Below, in pieces: positions 1-9,979 of a DNA stretch of 64,000 nt. The position numbers were made by a program, and so were the translations under genes. Where the stretch lies: contig CM019227.1 of the NCBI GenBank assembly GCA_009741485.1, positions 18,766,096 to 18,830,095 on the forward strand. Reading direction: 5' to 3'. The number at the start of each line of letters is the position of its first letter. Positions within the stretch are counted from its first letter, which is position 1. A model generated the notes under the pieces. It saw only the letters and a program-made list of their open reading frames with translations, was not told the DNA's origin and did no database searches. This DNA comes from Malurus cyaneus samueli (taxonomy: Eukaryota > Chordata > Aves > Passeriformes > Maluridae).

Positions 1-399
1 AAACCAGTGCAGGTGGCACTGGGACAGCAGTGGTCTTCACACTGTCTGATGCAGCACTCACCCTAAAATAGCTGGGACTCTCTTTTGACTCATGGTTTTG
101 AGAGTCGTGGGTCAAACCTCCCAAGGAATCCAGATCTACATGGAGGAGCACTCAGGCAGGGGGAGATGTTCACCAGGGGATGTGTATGGGATCTGAGCTT
201 CACCAAGAACCACCATGGAGTCAGTGGTTCCTGGAGTGATGGTTATGCCTCTGGACACCCTGTGCCAGGCTCCCTGACCAGAGCCAGAGCTTGTACTAAT
301 GAGGACCTTTGGAGATGGTACAAATGGTCACTGGTACCTCAGGACATGGAAACCTTCACCTTGGGATGTTGTTCCCCTCCGTGCAGGGACCTCACCTGG
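1..399. other. Unannotated sequence, no gene seen
   Basis: No domain, splice-bounded exon or repeat family is recognisable here. Open frames on both strands are uninterrupted only because the sequence is moderately GC-rich. The right edge runs into a CR1 tail near position 400. Confidence 0.5.
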
Positions 400-794
400 C
401 CACATGAAGGGCTGAGGGCACTTGGTCTGTTCAACTGGAGGTGGCTGAGGTCAGACCTCATTAATGGCTGCAGCTCCTCCAGAGGGGCAGCTCCAATCTC
501 TGCTCCCTGTGTCCAGGGACAGGACCCAGGGAACTGCTGGAGCTGTGTCAGGGTAGGGTCAGGTTGGATTTTAGGGAAAGGTTCTTCCCCCAGAGGGTGC
601 TGGCACTGCCCAGGCTCCCCAGGGAATGGTCCCGGCCCTGAGGCTGCCACAGCTCCAGGAGTGTTTGGACAGCGCTGCCAGGGGTGCACAGGGTGGGATT
701 GTTGGGGTGTCTGTGCAGGGGCAGGGGTTGGACTCAACAATCCTTGTGGGTCCCTTCCCATTCAGGACATTTTGTGATTCTGTGATTTTATGAA
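400..794 (+). repeat. CR1 LINE 3' fragment (plus strand)
   Basis: The segment opens with text typical of the CR1 ORF2/3' UTR boundary (a 'GGGCTGAGGGCACTTGG' block followed by 'GAGGTGGCTGAGGTCAGACC'). It continues through 'GGTTCTTCCCCCAGAGGGTG' and ends in 'GGGTCCCTTCCCATTCAGGA' plus ATTCTGTGATTTTATGA, the octamer-like tail that marks the 3' terminus. It is 5'-truncated like nearly all CR1 copies and has no intact reverse transcriptase. It shares its internal block (a 'CAGCTCCAGGAGTGTTTGG' version) with the fragments at 25,585 and 30,763, so these three form one subgroup. Confidence 0.85.
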
Positions 795-867
795 ATGCTC
801 AGAGACCAGCTCCATGGACCATGGGCTGCTGGCGGATAGCAGTAGGGGCGTGAGGGTCACTAAAGGA

Positions 868-1250
868 GGAGGCAGTGGGCGGCGTGTAGGGAGGTAGTGG
901 GGGCCGAGCCAAGCTGCTCAGGAGTGCAGACTAGAGCTGAGACCAACATAGCGAGGGGCTCGCCCTCGCTGGGGCGAGAGCGGTGGGCGCGGAAGGTCCC
1001 AACTCGCGTCTGTGGAGAGAGGTGCAAGTCTGCGGCGTGGGGCATACCGCATGTGCAGGAGCAACAGCAAGGGGGCTGTGCGGAGGCAGTGGGAGGCGCT
1101 TGCATCGAGTAGGAGGAGGTAGTCCTTCCTTGCCGGCAATGGCCTCTGGTCGATCTGTGAGGCGAGACAATTCGGTCCTCCACTTCCATGGCAAAAAGTA
1201 TCGTGGGGAGGCAGTAGGGGGTATGCTTGTTGTGCGCGAATGTTTTCTGT
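868..1250 (-). repeat. Degenerate inverted copy of the C-rich minisatellite
   Basis: Several stretches match the reverse complement of the minisatellite units that follow. Examples are 'GGAGGCAGTGGGCGGCGTG' near 868, the rare variant 'GTAGGGAGGTAGTGGGGG' near 885, 'GGGGGCTGTGCGGAGGCAG' near 1,071 and 'GTGGGGAGGCAGTAGGGGG' near 1,204. Between these the sequence is unlike the array and unusually CpG-rich. I read it as an old, decayed or interrupted inverted array. The alternative is that a GC-rich sequence holds only a few unit-like matches by chance. Confidence 0.5.
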
Positions 1251-1411
1251 CGGTGCCCTGCCTCTGTCCTCTGGCCCAACCCACCGCGGGCCGGTTAAAA
1301 CAGAGAACAGCAGCTTCGGCGAATCTTTCCCGCAGGCAGTGGTGGGAGGGGTCCTCGGAGTTGGCAGGCTGGATGAATTAAAGCTCAACTGGGTGCTGTG
1401 GCTGGCGCTGG
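1251..1411 (-). repeat. Left arm of an imperfect inverted repeat
   Basis: This block aligns with the reverse complement of 1,620-1,757. Shared landmarks in order are 'GGTGCC(C)TGCCTCTGTC', 'GGTTAAAACA..CAGCAGCTT', 'GGCAGTGGTGGGAGG', 'GCAGGCTGGATGAATTAAAG' and 'GCTGTGGCTGG'. Small indels and substitutions separate the arms, so the inversion is older than the direct duplication further right. Together with the right arm and the loop it could fold into a long cruciform. Confidence 0.8.
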
Positions 1412-1581
1412 CATGGCAACAGGGATGTGTCCAGATGTGTTCCTCTCCTCTCCTCTCCACCCCACCCCCACCAAGCCAGCAGCATTCTGGTGATCCCCCA
1501 TTTCCCTCCGCCCACACAAGGCACTCCAGACACAACCACATCTCTTTTGGACAGGCAAATCCCACTCTCTCTCCCATGCCT
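1412..1581 (+). repeat. Loop segment M between inverted arms (also found inverted at 6,741)
   Basis: This stretch separates the two inverted arms. Its reverse complement recurs at 6,741-6,918 with about the same length and shared landmarks such as 'GGGATTTGCCTGTCC', 'GATGTGGTTGTGTCTGGAG', 'ATCACCAGAATGCTGCTGG' and 'AACACATCTGGACACATCC'. Both edges of the similarity coincide with the edges of the flanking arm and duplicated unit, which suggests reused breakpoints. I recognise no transposon family and no coding signal. Confidence 0.75.
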
Positions 1582-1619
1582 CCGCTTCCTCCCGAGAGAA
1601 GCAAACCAGCCTGTGAGCG

Positions 1620-1757
1620 CCATCCCAGCCCAGCCACAGCAACCCAGTGAGCTTTAATTCATCCCAGCCTGCAAACTCCCCGAGACCCTCCCACCACTGC
1701 CGCGAAAATCCCAAGCTGCTGTTTGTTTAACCCCGGTGTGCAGACAGAGGCAGGCAC
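1620..1757 (+). repeat. Right arm of the imperfect inverted repeat
   Basis: This is the partner of 1,251-1,411. It contains 'GAGCTTTAATTCATCCCAGC', 'CTCCCACCACTGCCGCG' and 'AAGCTGCTGTTTGTTTAACC'. The same sequence is present once more, in direct orientation and almost unchanged, at the start of duplication copy 2, where no inverted partner adjoins it. Confidence 0.8.
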
Positions 1758-1764
1758 CCAAACC

Positions 1765-2613
1765 CACAGCCCCACTGCCTCCACACAGCCCCATTGCCTC
1801 CACACAGCCCCACTACCTCCCTACACAGCCCCACTGCCTCCACACAGCCCCATTGCCTCCACACAGCCCCACTCCCCCACACAGCCCCACTGCCTCCACA
1901 CAGCCCCATTGCCTCCACACAGCCCCACTGCCTCCCCACAGCCCCACTGCCTCCCCACAAGCCCACTGCCTCCCCACACAGCCCCATTGCCTCCCACAGC
2001 CCATACCCCCACACAGCCCCACTGCCTCCACACAGCCCCATGCCTCCCACACAGCCCCACTGCCTCCCACAGCCCCATTGCCTCCCTCACAGCCCCACTG
2101 CCTCCACACAGCCCCATTGCCTCCCTACACAGCCCCACTGCCTCCACACAGCCCCATTGCCTCCCACACAGCCCCACTGCCTCCACACAGCCCCATGCCT
2201 CCCTACACAGCCCCACTGCCTCCCACAGCCCCATTGCCTCCCACACAGCCCCACTGCCTCCACACAGCCCCATTGCCTCCCACACAGCCCCACTGCCCCC
2301 CACACAGCCCACTGCCTCCCCACACAGCCCCACTGCCTCCCCACAGCCCCATTGCCTCCACACAGCCCATGCCTCCCACAGCCCCATTGCCTCCCCACAC
2401 AGCCCCACTGCCTCCCCACAGCCCCACTGCCTCCCCACACAGCCCCATTGCCTCCACACAGCCCCACTCCTCCCACACAGCCATGCCTCCACACAGCCCA
2501 TGCCTCCCACACAGCCCCACTGCCTCCACACAGCCCCATTGCCACAAGCCCCACTGCCTCCCCACAGCCCACTGCCTCCCCACAGCCCCACTGCCTCCCC
2601 ACACAGCCCCATT
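1765..2613 (+). repeat. C-rich minisatellite array 1
   Basis: The array is about 850 bp of a 17-23 bp unit with consensus CCCCAYTGCCTCC(C)(CA)CACAG, giving roughly 40 units by length. Units alternate irregularly between CCCCACTGCC and CCCCATTGCC and between 'CACACAG', 'CCCACAG' and 'CTACACAG' linkers. The unit has no stop codon in most registers on either strand, so long Pro/His/Ser-rich and Gly/Trp-rich frames appear in all frames. That argues against coding. The minus strand carries runs of four G at short spacing. Confidence 0.95.
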
Positions 2614-3318
2614 GGCCCCCCAAAGGGCAGCACATGGATTGGTTGCTGTGAAACAACAAGTTCTTATTTTTTTTTGCTGGAGTTTAGCCGGGTTTAGAGT
2701 GGGATTTAAGTTACATTTGTGGGCAGCCTTTCTGGAGACAGCCACCCGCCTGATGCTGGGGAGAGTGAAACGTCTGAAACCACGGGCACTTGGGGCGTGT
2801 TTGGATTCCAATCTTCCCACTGTTCAAAAGCCTGGGAAAACGAATCGATGTTGTCGAGGTGAAGGTTTTGGTTTGGAAGTGTTAGACTGGAGGTAACTGG
2901 CAGTCCAGCCAAGCAGCTGGGAGGCAGGATTCCCTCTTTCAGCTCTCCACACTGACCTGAGCAGGAGTTTGCAAGGACCAAAGCGATGTCCATGGCCTCG
3001 GGACATTTGGGGGCTTGCAGGCCGGAGAAGCGCAGGCACACAGGGAGACTGCCCTTCGCCAAAACCCGACACCGCTCTGGAATGCAGAAACTGCAAATGG
3101 TGCTTTAATTCCACAGTCACTCAACAGTAGCTCCGGCCTTGGAAAATGCTGGGAAAGGCACATGCCCCAGAGCCCTGACACGGAGCACATCCATCCTCAG
3201 CCTAATCCATGGGCTGCAAACCATGCTATCTTTATCAAAACTTCCCAGCCCCGCCAGTCCCCCACCTGCCTGCCCTTGAATCAGCAAGAAATGCTGTGAA
3301 GCACCGGCCAGCCCCAGA

Positions 3319-4925
3319 GCCACAGCTCATCACACGTCAGCTCCCTGCCAGTGCCACAGGAATGGACACCGGCAGTGGGGACACTGCCCACCGTGTCATC
3401 CTGCCACCCACAACTTCCCTGATGGCCACAGAGCTGTCCCACAATGGCCATGGTGCCATCCTGCCAGCCCACAGCTCAATGGCAGCACTGTGAATGTCAG
3501 CATTGTCCTCGCCACCCAGAACACTCATGTGCTGAATGGTTTGCCCAGATCCCTGCTCTCCCCACAGGGAACATCCCAGAGCACATCCCAAGCCCCCAGG
3601 CACAGGGTCCCTGCACTAAATCCTGCTGCCTCACTGGCTCCTGCCCTTGTGCTCCGTGCTGATGGGTCGGTGCTGCAGGAGGCTGCGTCCCCTGACCCAC
3701 AGTGGGGATGTGCTTAGACACAGCACCTAAGGGGCCAAGAGAACATGCAGGACTCAGCCCCCCAGGAGCTCACATCTTCTGTGCTTTCACCCTGCTCTGC
3801 ATCCTCAGCCTCCCCTACAGAGGGATCTGACCTCACCAGCAGATCCGTGTGGACCACGCGGTGGTGAAGAGTCAGGATACACCCAACAAAAACAAATGTC
3901 AGAGGTTATGGCACTCTCAGAAGAGTCACGGAAGGAACTGAGCAATGGCCACAGCTGGATTTATTACCACGAGGGAGGATGTGAGCTTCAAGAGAGTTTG
4001 CAGTTAAGATTAGCACTTGTCAGTGCTCAGGTGATGATGCTGGAGAGGAGAGCTCAGCATGTCAGGATGAAGCCTGCTCTCGCCTTTCAGGAACTTGGTG
4101 CTCCAGTTTCAGCTCTTTCTTCCTTCCTTCCTCTCAAGCTGTCCCCTCCGAAGTGGATGGTTTTGGAGACCAAAGAATAAAACAATTTCCTTCTCCATTC
4201 CTGGAAAGGGGCTTTCAGTTCCCTGCTGTCATTCTCCAGAAGCTCTCAGTGGCATTCTGGGGGGTGGGCATTCCCAGGGCAGCTGCCACATCCCACAGCT
4301 CAGGAGATATTCCTGGGCTGTGCTCCTGCCTCCCCCTGCCTGCTCACCCACCGCAGACAGCAGCAGATGGGGTCCAGTGCCCACCTCCAAACTCCTGATG
4401 CCCTCCTGCACAGTGAGAGCTGTCCCACAGCGTGTCCCAGCTGCCACCTGGCTCGTCACACCATGTCCTGTGCATGACACAGACCAGAGCTGCACCACGA
4501 GGTCCCCTCCACATCACAGCCTACCTGGATGGAGACACTCGGTGCCTGCATGTCAGCAGGAGAATTCAGTGCTTCTCCTGCCCTGGGTCACACAGCTCTA
4601 TGACCTTACAACCTCACCTGCCCCAGGGATGTGCCATGGGTGAGCTGCACTGAATTACAGTTATCATGATGGAAAAAATCTACAGCATCGAGTGTAAAAC
4701 CCTCCTATATCCTCTGGCACTGAACCAGCCCCTGAAATCAAGGCTTTGAGCTGTGAACACACAGAGCTCTGGACCAGGGACAACTGCTGCTCCCCCTGAC
4801 CTGCTCCCCAGTGTCTCTGAGTTCAGTCACACGTTTCTGGTTATGTCCTGTGTTGAAAACTGGTTCTTCAACAGAACGGATTCAGTGGGATATCTGAGGC
4901 TCTGCACGAGCTCTCATTGATTCTG
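3319..4925. other. Spacer between the two duplication copies; no gene seen
   Basis: This is single-copy sequence of about 1.6 kb between the copies. Near 3,395-3,485 there is a weak internal repeat ('TCATCCTGCCACCCACA' and 'CCATCCTGCCAGCCCACAG'). 'AAGAATAAAACA' at about 4,174 contains a polyadenylation-like hexamer but no upstream gene is evident. No CR1 signature or splice-bounded exon is recognised. Confidence 0.5.
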
Positions 4926-6592
4926 CCGCTTCCTCCCTGAGAGAAGCAAACCAGCCTGTGAGCGCCATCCCAGCCCAGCCACAGCAACCCAGTGAGCTTT
5001 AATTCATCCCAGCCTGCAAACTCCCCGAGACCCTCCCACCACTGCCGCGAAAATCCCAAGCTGCTGTTTGTTTAACCCCGGTGTGCAGACAGAGGCAGGC
5101 ACCCAAAGCCACAGCCCCACTGCCTCCCCACACAGCCCCATTGCCTCCACACAGCCCCACTACCTCCCTACACAGCCCCACTGCCTCCACACAGCCCCAT
5201 TGCCTCCACACAGCCCCACTGCCTCCCCACACAGCCCCACTGCCTCCCACACAGCCCCATTGCCTCCCCACACAGCCCCACTGCCTCCGCCCGCCTCCCC
5301 CAGCCCCACTGCCTCCCCAAGCCCCATTGCCTCCCCACAGCCCCATCTGCCTCCCCACACAGCCCCATTGCCTCCCTACACAGCCCCACTGCCTCCACAC
5401 AGCCCCATTGCCTCCCACACAGCCCCACTGCCTCCCACACAGCCCCACTGCCTCCCCACACAGCCCCACTGCCTCCCCCACAGCCCCATTGCCTCCCCAC
5501 ACAGCCCCATGCCTCCACACAGCCCCATCCTCCCTACACAGCCCCACTGCCTCCCCACAGCCCCACTGCCTCCCCACAGCCCCACTGCCTCCCCACAGCC
5601 CCACTGCCTCCCCACAGCCCCACTGCCTCCCCACAGCCCCACTGCCTCCCCACACAGCCCCACTGCCTCCCCACAGCCCCACTGCCTCCCCACACAGCCC
5701 CACTGCCTCCCCACACAGCCCCACTGCCTCCCCACACAGCCCCATTGCCTCCACACAGCCCCACTGCCTCCCCACACAGCCCCACTGCCTCCCCACACAG
5801 CCCCATTGCCTCCCCACACAGCCCCACTGCCTCCCCACAGCCCCACTGCCTCCCCACAGCCCCACTGCCTCCCCACACAGCCCCATTGGCCCCCCAAAGG
5901 GCAGCACATGGATTGGTTGCTGTGAAACAACAAGTTCTTATTTTTTTTTGCTGGAGTTTAGCCGGGTTTAGAGTGGGATTTAAGTTACATTTGTGGGCAG
6001 CCTTTCTGGAGACAGCCACCCGCCTGATGCTGGGGAGAGTGAAACGTCTGAAACCACGGGCACTTGGGGCGTGTTTGGATTCCAATCTTCCCACTGTTCA
6101 AAAGCCTGGGAAAACGAATCGATGTTGTCGAGGTGAAGGTTTTGGTTTGGAAGTGTTAGACTGGAGGTAACTGGCAGTCCAGCCAAGCAGCTGGGAGGCA
6201 GGATTCCCTCTTTCAGCTCTCCACACTGACCTGAGCAGGAGTTTGCAAGGACCAAAGCGATGAGCATGGCCTCGGGACATTTGGGGGCTTGCAGGCCGGA
6301 GAAGCGCAGGCACACAGGGAGACTGCCCTTCGCCAAAACCCGACACCGCTCTGGAATGCAGAAACTGCAAATGGTGCTTTAATTCCACAGTCACTCAACA
6401 GTAGCTCCGGCCTTGGAAAATGCTGGGAAAGGCACATGCCCCAGAGCCCTGACACGGAGCACATCCATCCTCAGCCTAATCCATGGGCTGCAAACCATGC
6501 TATCTTTATCAAAACTTCCCAGCCCCGCCAGTCCCCCACCTGCCTGCCCTTGAATCAGCAAGAAATGCTGTGAAGCACCGGCCAGCCCCAGA
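4926..6592 (+). repeat. Direct duplication, copy 2
   Basis: This is the second copy of the 1,582-3,318 unit. The offset is 3,344 on the left flank and 3,274 on the right, because its minisatellite is about 70 bp shorter. Similarity stops abruptly at both ends: 'GATTCTG|CCGCTT' on the left and 'CCCCAGA|AGCACG' on the right. The M segment and inverted arm that precede copy 1 are absent here. M instead appears inverted about 150 bp beyond its right end. Confidence 0.92.
5109..5886 (+). repeat. C-rich minisatellite array 2
   Basis: The unit is the same as in array 1, over about 780 bp. It contains a homogeneous block (about 5,537-5,650) where a 19-bp version, CCCCACTGCCTCCCCACAG, repeats about six times without change, and an irregular patch near 5,288-5,352 with 'CTCCGCCCGCCTCCCCC'. 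The two ends of the array match array 1 closely and the interior differs, as expected when arrays change by unit slippage or unequal exchange. It is not coding, for the same reason as array 1. Confidence 0.95.
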
Positions 6593-6740
6593 AGCACGAC
6601 TCCCGAACTTCTTATTTCCCCCACAAACAATGTCCCTCAATTTGCTCCCTTCACTCGCCCAAGTGCCCCTCATTTTCACCCTAAAAGTCCCATTTGCACT
6701 GCCACAACAGAAGTAATCTCGGGACTCCCACTCCCCTTGT
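6593..6740. other. Short unique spacer
   Basis: This is C- and T-rich sequence linking duplication copy 2 to the inverted M segment. It has no similarity to the M, arm or array sequences and no gene signal. Confidence 0.5.
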
Positions 6741-6918
6741 GTCAAGGCATGGGAAGAGAGATGGGATTTGCCTGTCCAAAGAGAGATGTGGTTGTGTCTG
6801 GAGTGCCTTGGTTGGGCGATGGAGGGAAATGGGCATCACCAGAATGCTGCTGGCTTGGTGGGGGTGGGGGTGTGGAGCACGAGAGGAACACATCTGGACA
6901 CATCCCTGTTGCCATGGA
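6741..6918 (-). repeat. Inverted copy of loop segment M
   Basis: Its reverse complement aligns over its length with 1,412-1,581. Small differences include an altered G-rich patch ('GGTGGGGGTGGGGGTGTGG' against a GGAGA-rich version in M). Similarity stops on both sides, so M moved or was copied as a discrete piece. It is more diverged from M than the two direct copies are from each other, so the events are of different ages. Confidence 0.75.
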
Positions 6919-8202
6919 CTGGAGAAGATGCCTGTAGTGCAGGCATGGAAAGGAAGGTGTGGAGCCTGTGCCTGATGAGGTTTCCCAGGAGATACATTCA
7001 GCAGAAGTGGGACTTGGCTCTGTCAGGAGCCCTGTCTGTGTTCAGCTGTCTGACTCTGTGCAGGGCTTGGCTGGCCCTACCTCAGCTATGGGTGAGGAGT
7101 GTCCTGGTTGTTAGGGAAGGGAGCTTGCAATGGGACCCCTGTGGAGGCTCTTACAGCCCATCTCTCTTTCTTTATCCCACAAATCTGTGATGCCCACCCG
7201 GGCCCTTCTCTATTCAGCCCTGAAGTTTCTCCTGGAAACACTCGTACTCAACAGGATGTGGCCTGGAGCCTCAGCTAGAGGACTGGATGGGTGGAAAAGG
7301 TGCTCCTTTCCTCCTTGGGAACCCTGGGATTGTGAGGATACAATGAGAACATTTGAAGCAGGCAAGCCCAGGTGTTTGTGCTGGAGCAGCTCCCGAGGCC
7401 TCCTGCACCCCGTGGGAGTCATTTGTAGATACCAAAATGTAGTTGTAGGTTGTGAGGCTCTTGTGAAGGGTTGATCAAAAGTGAGATTAACTCACTGTGA
7501 ATTGGTTTCTGTCTGAATGAGGGCAAAGAGAAAGGTCCAGCCCTGTCCAGTGGAGATGGATGTGTCGGGAGCAGATGTTTTGCCCTCCTCCACTGGATGA
7601 GGGAGGCATCTCCAGGGGCTTCCTCCTCATTCTTCACATCCTCTGACTTCTGTGGAATCAGACAGGACACATCAGGCGTGAAGCTGCCCCCATGGCACTG
7701 TGGGGCACGAGTCAATATTCCAGCAGTCTCAAAGGCTGATTGCAGATGGAGACATCCTTAATCATCATATCACCCAGACAGGCTCCTCTGCTGTTTGCTC
7801 ATCAGCTTTGAAGCAGCCCAGATGGTATCTGCTGGGCCTGCCTGCCCTGGTGGGAGGGAGCTGGTGAGGGTCAGGAGGCACTTTCTGTGTTTGTACATAT
7901 ACAAATACAGACACAACAGTGCTTGGGGAAGGAAATGAAATCCAGTTGGACTTTCCTCCTGGTCCTCAAATTTGGGAGGTAATAGAGTATTTTTGATGAT
8001 AAGGTTATTCCGTGAGCATTCTCCAAGGAGATTTGTGTCCTCTCCATGGAGCCTCTGTGGAGGCAGCCTTTAAGTGGCCTGCAGAGGCGACTGCCAGGTC
8101 TGCTCTGAACTGCTTCCCTCTGGTTGAGGTTCCTGGATCACTGGTGCTTGGACTCAGACTTCTCTGGTGAAGAAAAGGAAAACAAAGACTTGTTCTACCC
8201 CA
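6919..8202. other. Unannotated sequence, no gene seen
   Basis: This is mixed-composition unique DNA. It includes a short 'GTACATATACAAATACAGACAC'-type patch near 7,894 and a purine-rich patch near 7,525. I see no repeat family, exon pair or RNA gene. Confidence 0.45.
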
Positions 8203-8342
8203 GGGAAGCTGTGGCTGCCCCATCCCTGGAAGTATCCAAGGCCAGGCTACATGGGGTTTGGAGCAATCTGGGACAGTGGAAAGTGGAACTGGATGGGCTT
8301 TAAGGTCCCTTCAACTCAAATCATCCTGGGATTCTGTGACTC
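8203..8342 (+). repeat. CR1 LINE 3' tail (plus strand)
   Basis: 'GGAAGCTGTGGCTGCCCCAT', then 'TCCAAGGCCAGG', then 'TTTAAGGTCCCTTCAACTCA' and a terminal 'GGGATTCTGTGACTCT' give the standard order of the CR1 3' UTR, cut to about 140 bp. Confidence 0.88.
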
Positions 8343-9347
8343 TCAGAGGCTCTTTTGTTTTTAGAAATAGTGAATAGCATCAAGGTTTTCCTCCAAAACC
8401 ATTTTTTCCATGTGGATATTTAGAACCCTCCTCATGCATAGCACAGTCAGACACTGGGAATGTTTTCTCATGCTTTGCTATGTCATTCATGGCAGGATGA
8501 TGATTCACTCTTGGGACATGACTTTGGGGAAGAGCTCTGGTTGTCTCCAAGCCCATCCAGCAGGTCCCTTGGGATGCTCCCTCGATGCCTCTCCCTGGAG
8601 CACCACAAGCCCAGGTCTGACCCACCAGGGTCTGTCTGAGGAAGCCCATGAGCTCACAGCCCTGGGCTGCCCTGGCTGTGCCTAGTGCTGGGCACACGTT
8701 CCAGGCTCTTAACTCATTGCCCAGGACTGAAACACGCAGCCCACGGTCTAACCCCGATTTTCCCCCACGTGCCTGAGACTGTGAGGGCAGCAACAGAAAG
8801 AAAGGAACCTCTTGGCTTCCCTCTCTTGGTATTTTTCTCAGTGCTTGTAGACATTCTTGATGTTTCTATTCTGAAATTGTTTTCTTGTGCAATCCATGTG
8901 GGTCTGTACTACTATATTTAATACTTTGCTAGTATCAGATTTTGCTTTCAAGATCTTTCTATTCAAAACCAATAAAAATAAATCCTCTTGCAGGAGGTCA
9001 CTGAGGTGGAATGTCTCTTTCCCAAGCGCTGACATGCTTTGGACCTTTCCCTGCCCCCTGCCCAAGCTCATTCCCCCTTGTGGAAGGGCTCTTTTGCCCC
9101 ATCAGCTGTCCCTGTGCCCAGAGGTGAAGGCAGCATATGATGTCTGGTGCTGTGGGTGTCCAGGGCTGTCTGTACTGGAAGGCATGGAGGACACTTGTGC
9201 AGGGCAGTGACAGAAACATCTGTCCTTAGTCTGCTGTTCCTGCAGGACTTGTGCTTCCAGGGCCCTTGGTTTTGGGAGCTACTAGTCCCTTGGCCTGAAA
9301 ACATCTCTTTGTTTTTAACCTCAAGGTTTTGGACCATTGTGGCAAGC
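8343..9347. other. Unannotated sequence, no gene seen
   Basis: The stretch contains an AT-rich portion (8,860-8,990) with 'CAATAAAAATAAATCC' near 8,970, which could serve as a polyadenylation signal. No gene upstream of it is recognisable. Confidence 0.4.
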
Positions 9348-9515
9348 AGGGAGCCCAGAGCAGCTGTGGCTGCCCCATCCTTGGAAATGTCGAAGACTAG
9401 GTTGGACAGGGCCTGGAGCAACCTGGTCCATGGAAGGTGTCCTGGCCTGTGGGAGAGGGTTGGAACAAGATGAGTTTTAAGATTCTTCCAACCCAGATCC
9501 TCCCATGATTCTACA
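9348..9515 (+). repeat. CR1 LINE 3' tail (plus strand)
   Basis: 'GAGCCCAGAGCAGCTGTGGC', 'GGTTGGACAGGGCCTGGAGC' and 'CCAACCCAGATCCTCCCATG' followed by ATTCT mark a diverged CR1 3' end. Confidence 0.88.
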
Positions 9516-9979
9516 AAATCTGTCTCCAGCTTCTTCCAGGTACTGTTGGTTTCTGCTGGAAGAACTGATGAGTGTGATGAACCACTGAACCTCCTTGTCT
9601 GGCCAGCCAAAGCAGAAAGGGTGTCATTCACAATCCTAACTGGAACTGGCCCATCAGGAGTCCCCCAGCCCACTGCTCCAGAACTTCTGCCTTGAAGCTG
9701 GGCCAGAGCAGCCCTAGAAAGGTCCTGTCCTGCAGGAATGCACCAGTGGTACCCAGATCTCTGGGGGGAGGACGGCGGTCCCGGCTCCCCATGTGGCTTG
9801 TGAATTGCTGGGCAGCGTGCAAATGACTGGGCTGTATTCCGAAATTTCCAAAGTTGGGTGACGTAGGAACCAAGGCTCCCACTGCTGTTGTATTTTTTTA
9901 ACCAAACTATTTAACCAGCAGAAGCAAAGCACTTTGGTCCCTGAATCGCTGAGCTTCCGCTTTCTATCTGCTCTCAGTA
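9516..9979. other. Unannotated sequence, no gene seen
   Basis: This is unique sequence between a CR1 tail and an AT-rich island. No exon or RNA gene is recognised. Confidence 0.4.

Larger units (their letters stand above)
1582..3318 (+). repeat. Direct duplication, copy 1 (1.7-kb unit with internal minisatellite)
   Basis: The copy runs from 'CCGCTTCCTCCC' to 'GGCCAGCCCCAGA' and repeats at 4,926-6,592. It consists of a left flank of about 180 bp, the minisatellite, and a right flank of about 705 bp (2,614-3,318). The right flanks of the two copies differ at only two adjacent bases that I could find (near 2,985/6,259), so they are recent, recently gene-converted, or an assembly duplication. 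The left flanks differ by one indel and about one substitution. The right flank contains a 9-nt T run and no recognisable gene. Open frames in it are identical between copies simply because the DNA is. Confidence 0.92.

Noticed and set aside
1251..1757. Inverted arms as terminal inverted repeats of a DNA transposon
   Set aside because: The arms are embedded in larger duplicated sequence, there is no evident target-site duplication and no transposase. A fold-back rearrangement explains them more simply.
1723..2896. Long open frames through minisatellite array 1 (up to 386 codons on the plus strand, 270 on the minus)
   Set aside because: All frames on both strands are open because the repeat unit lacks stops. 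Peptides are pure translations of the unit, with no conserved domain, start context or splice structure.
4999..5971. Long open frames through minisatellite array 2 (about 300 codons on either strand)
   Set aside because: Same explanation as array 1; indels between the arrays shift frames freely, which a coding repeat would not tolerate.
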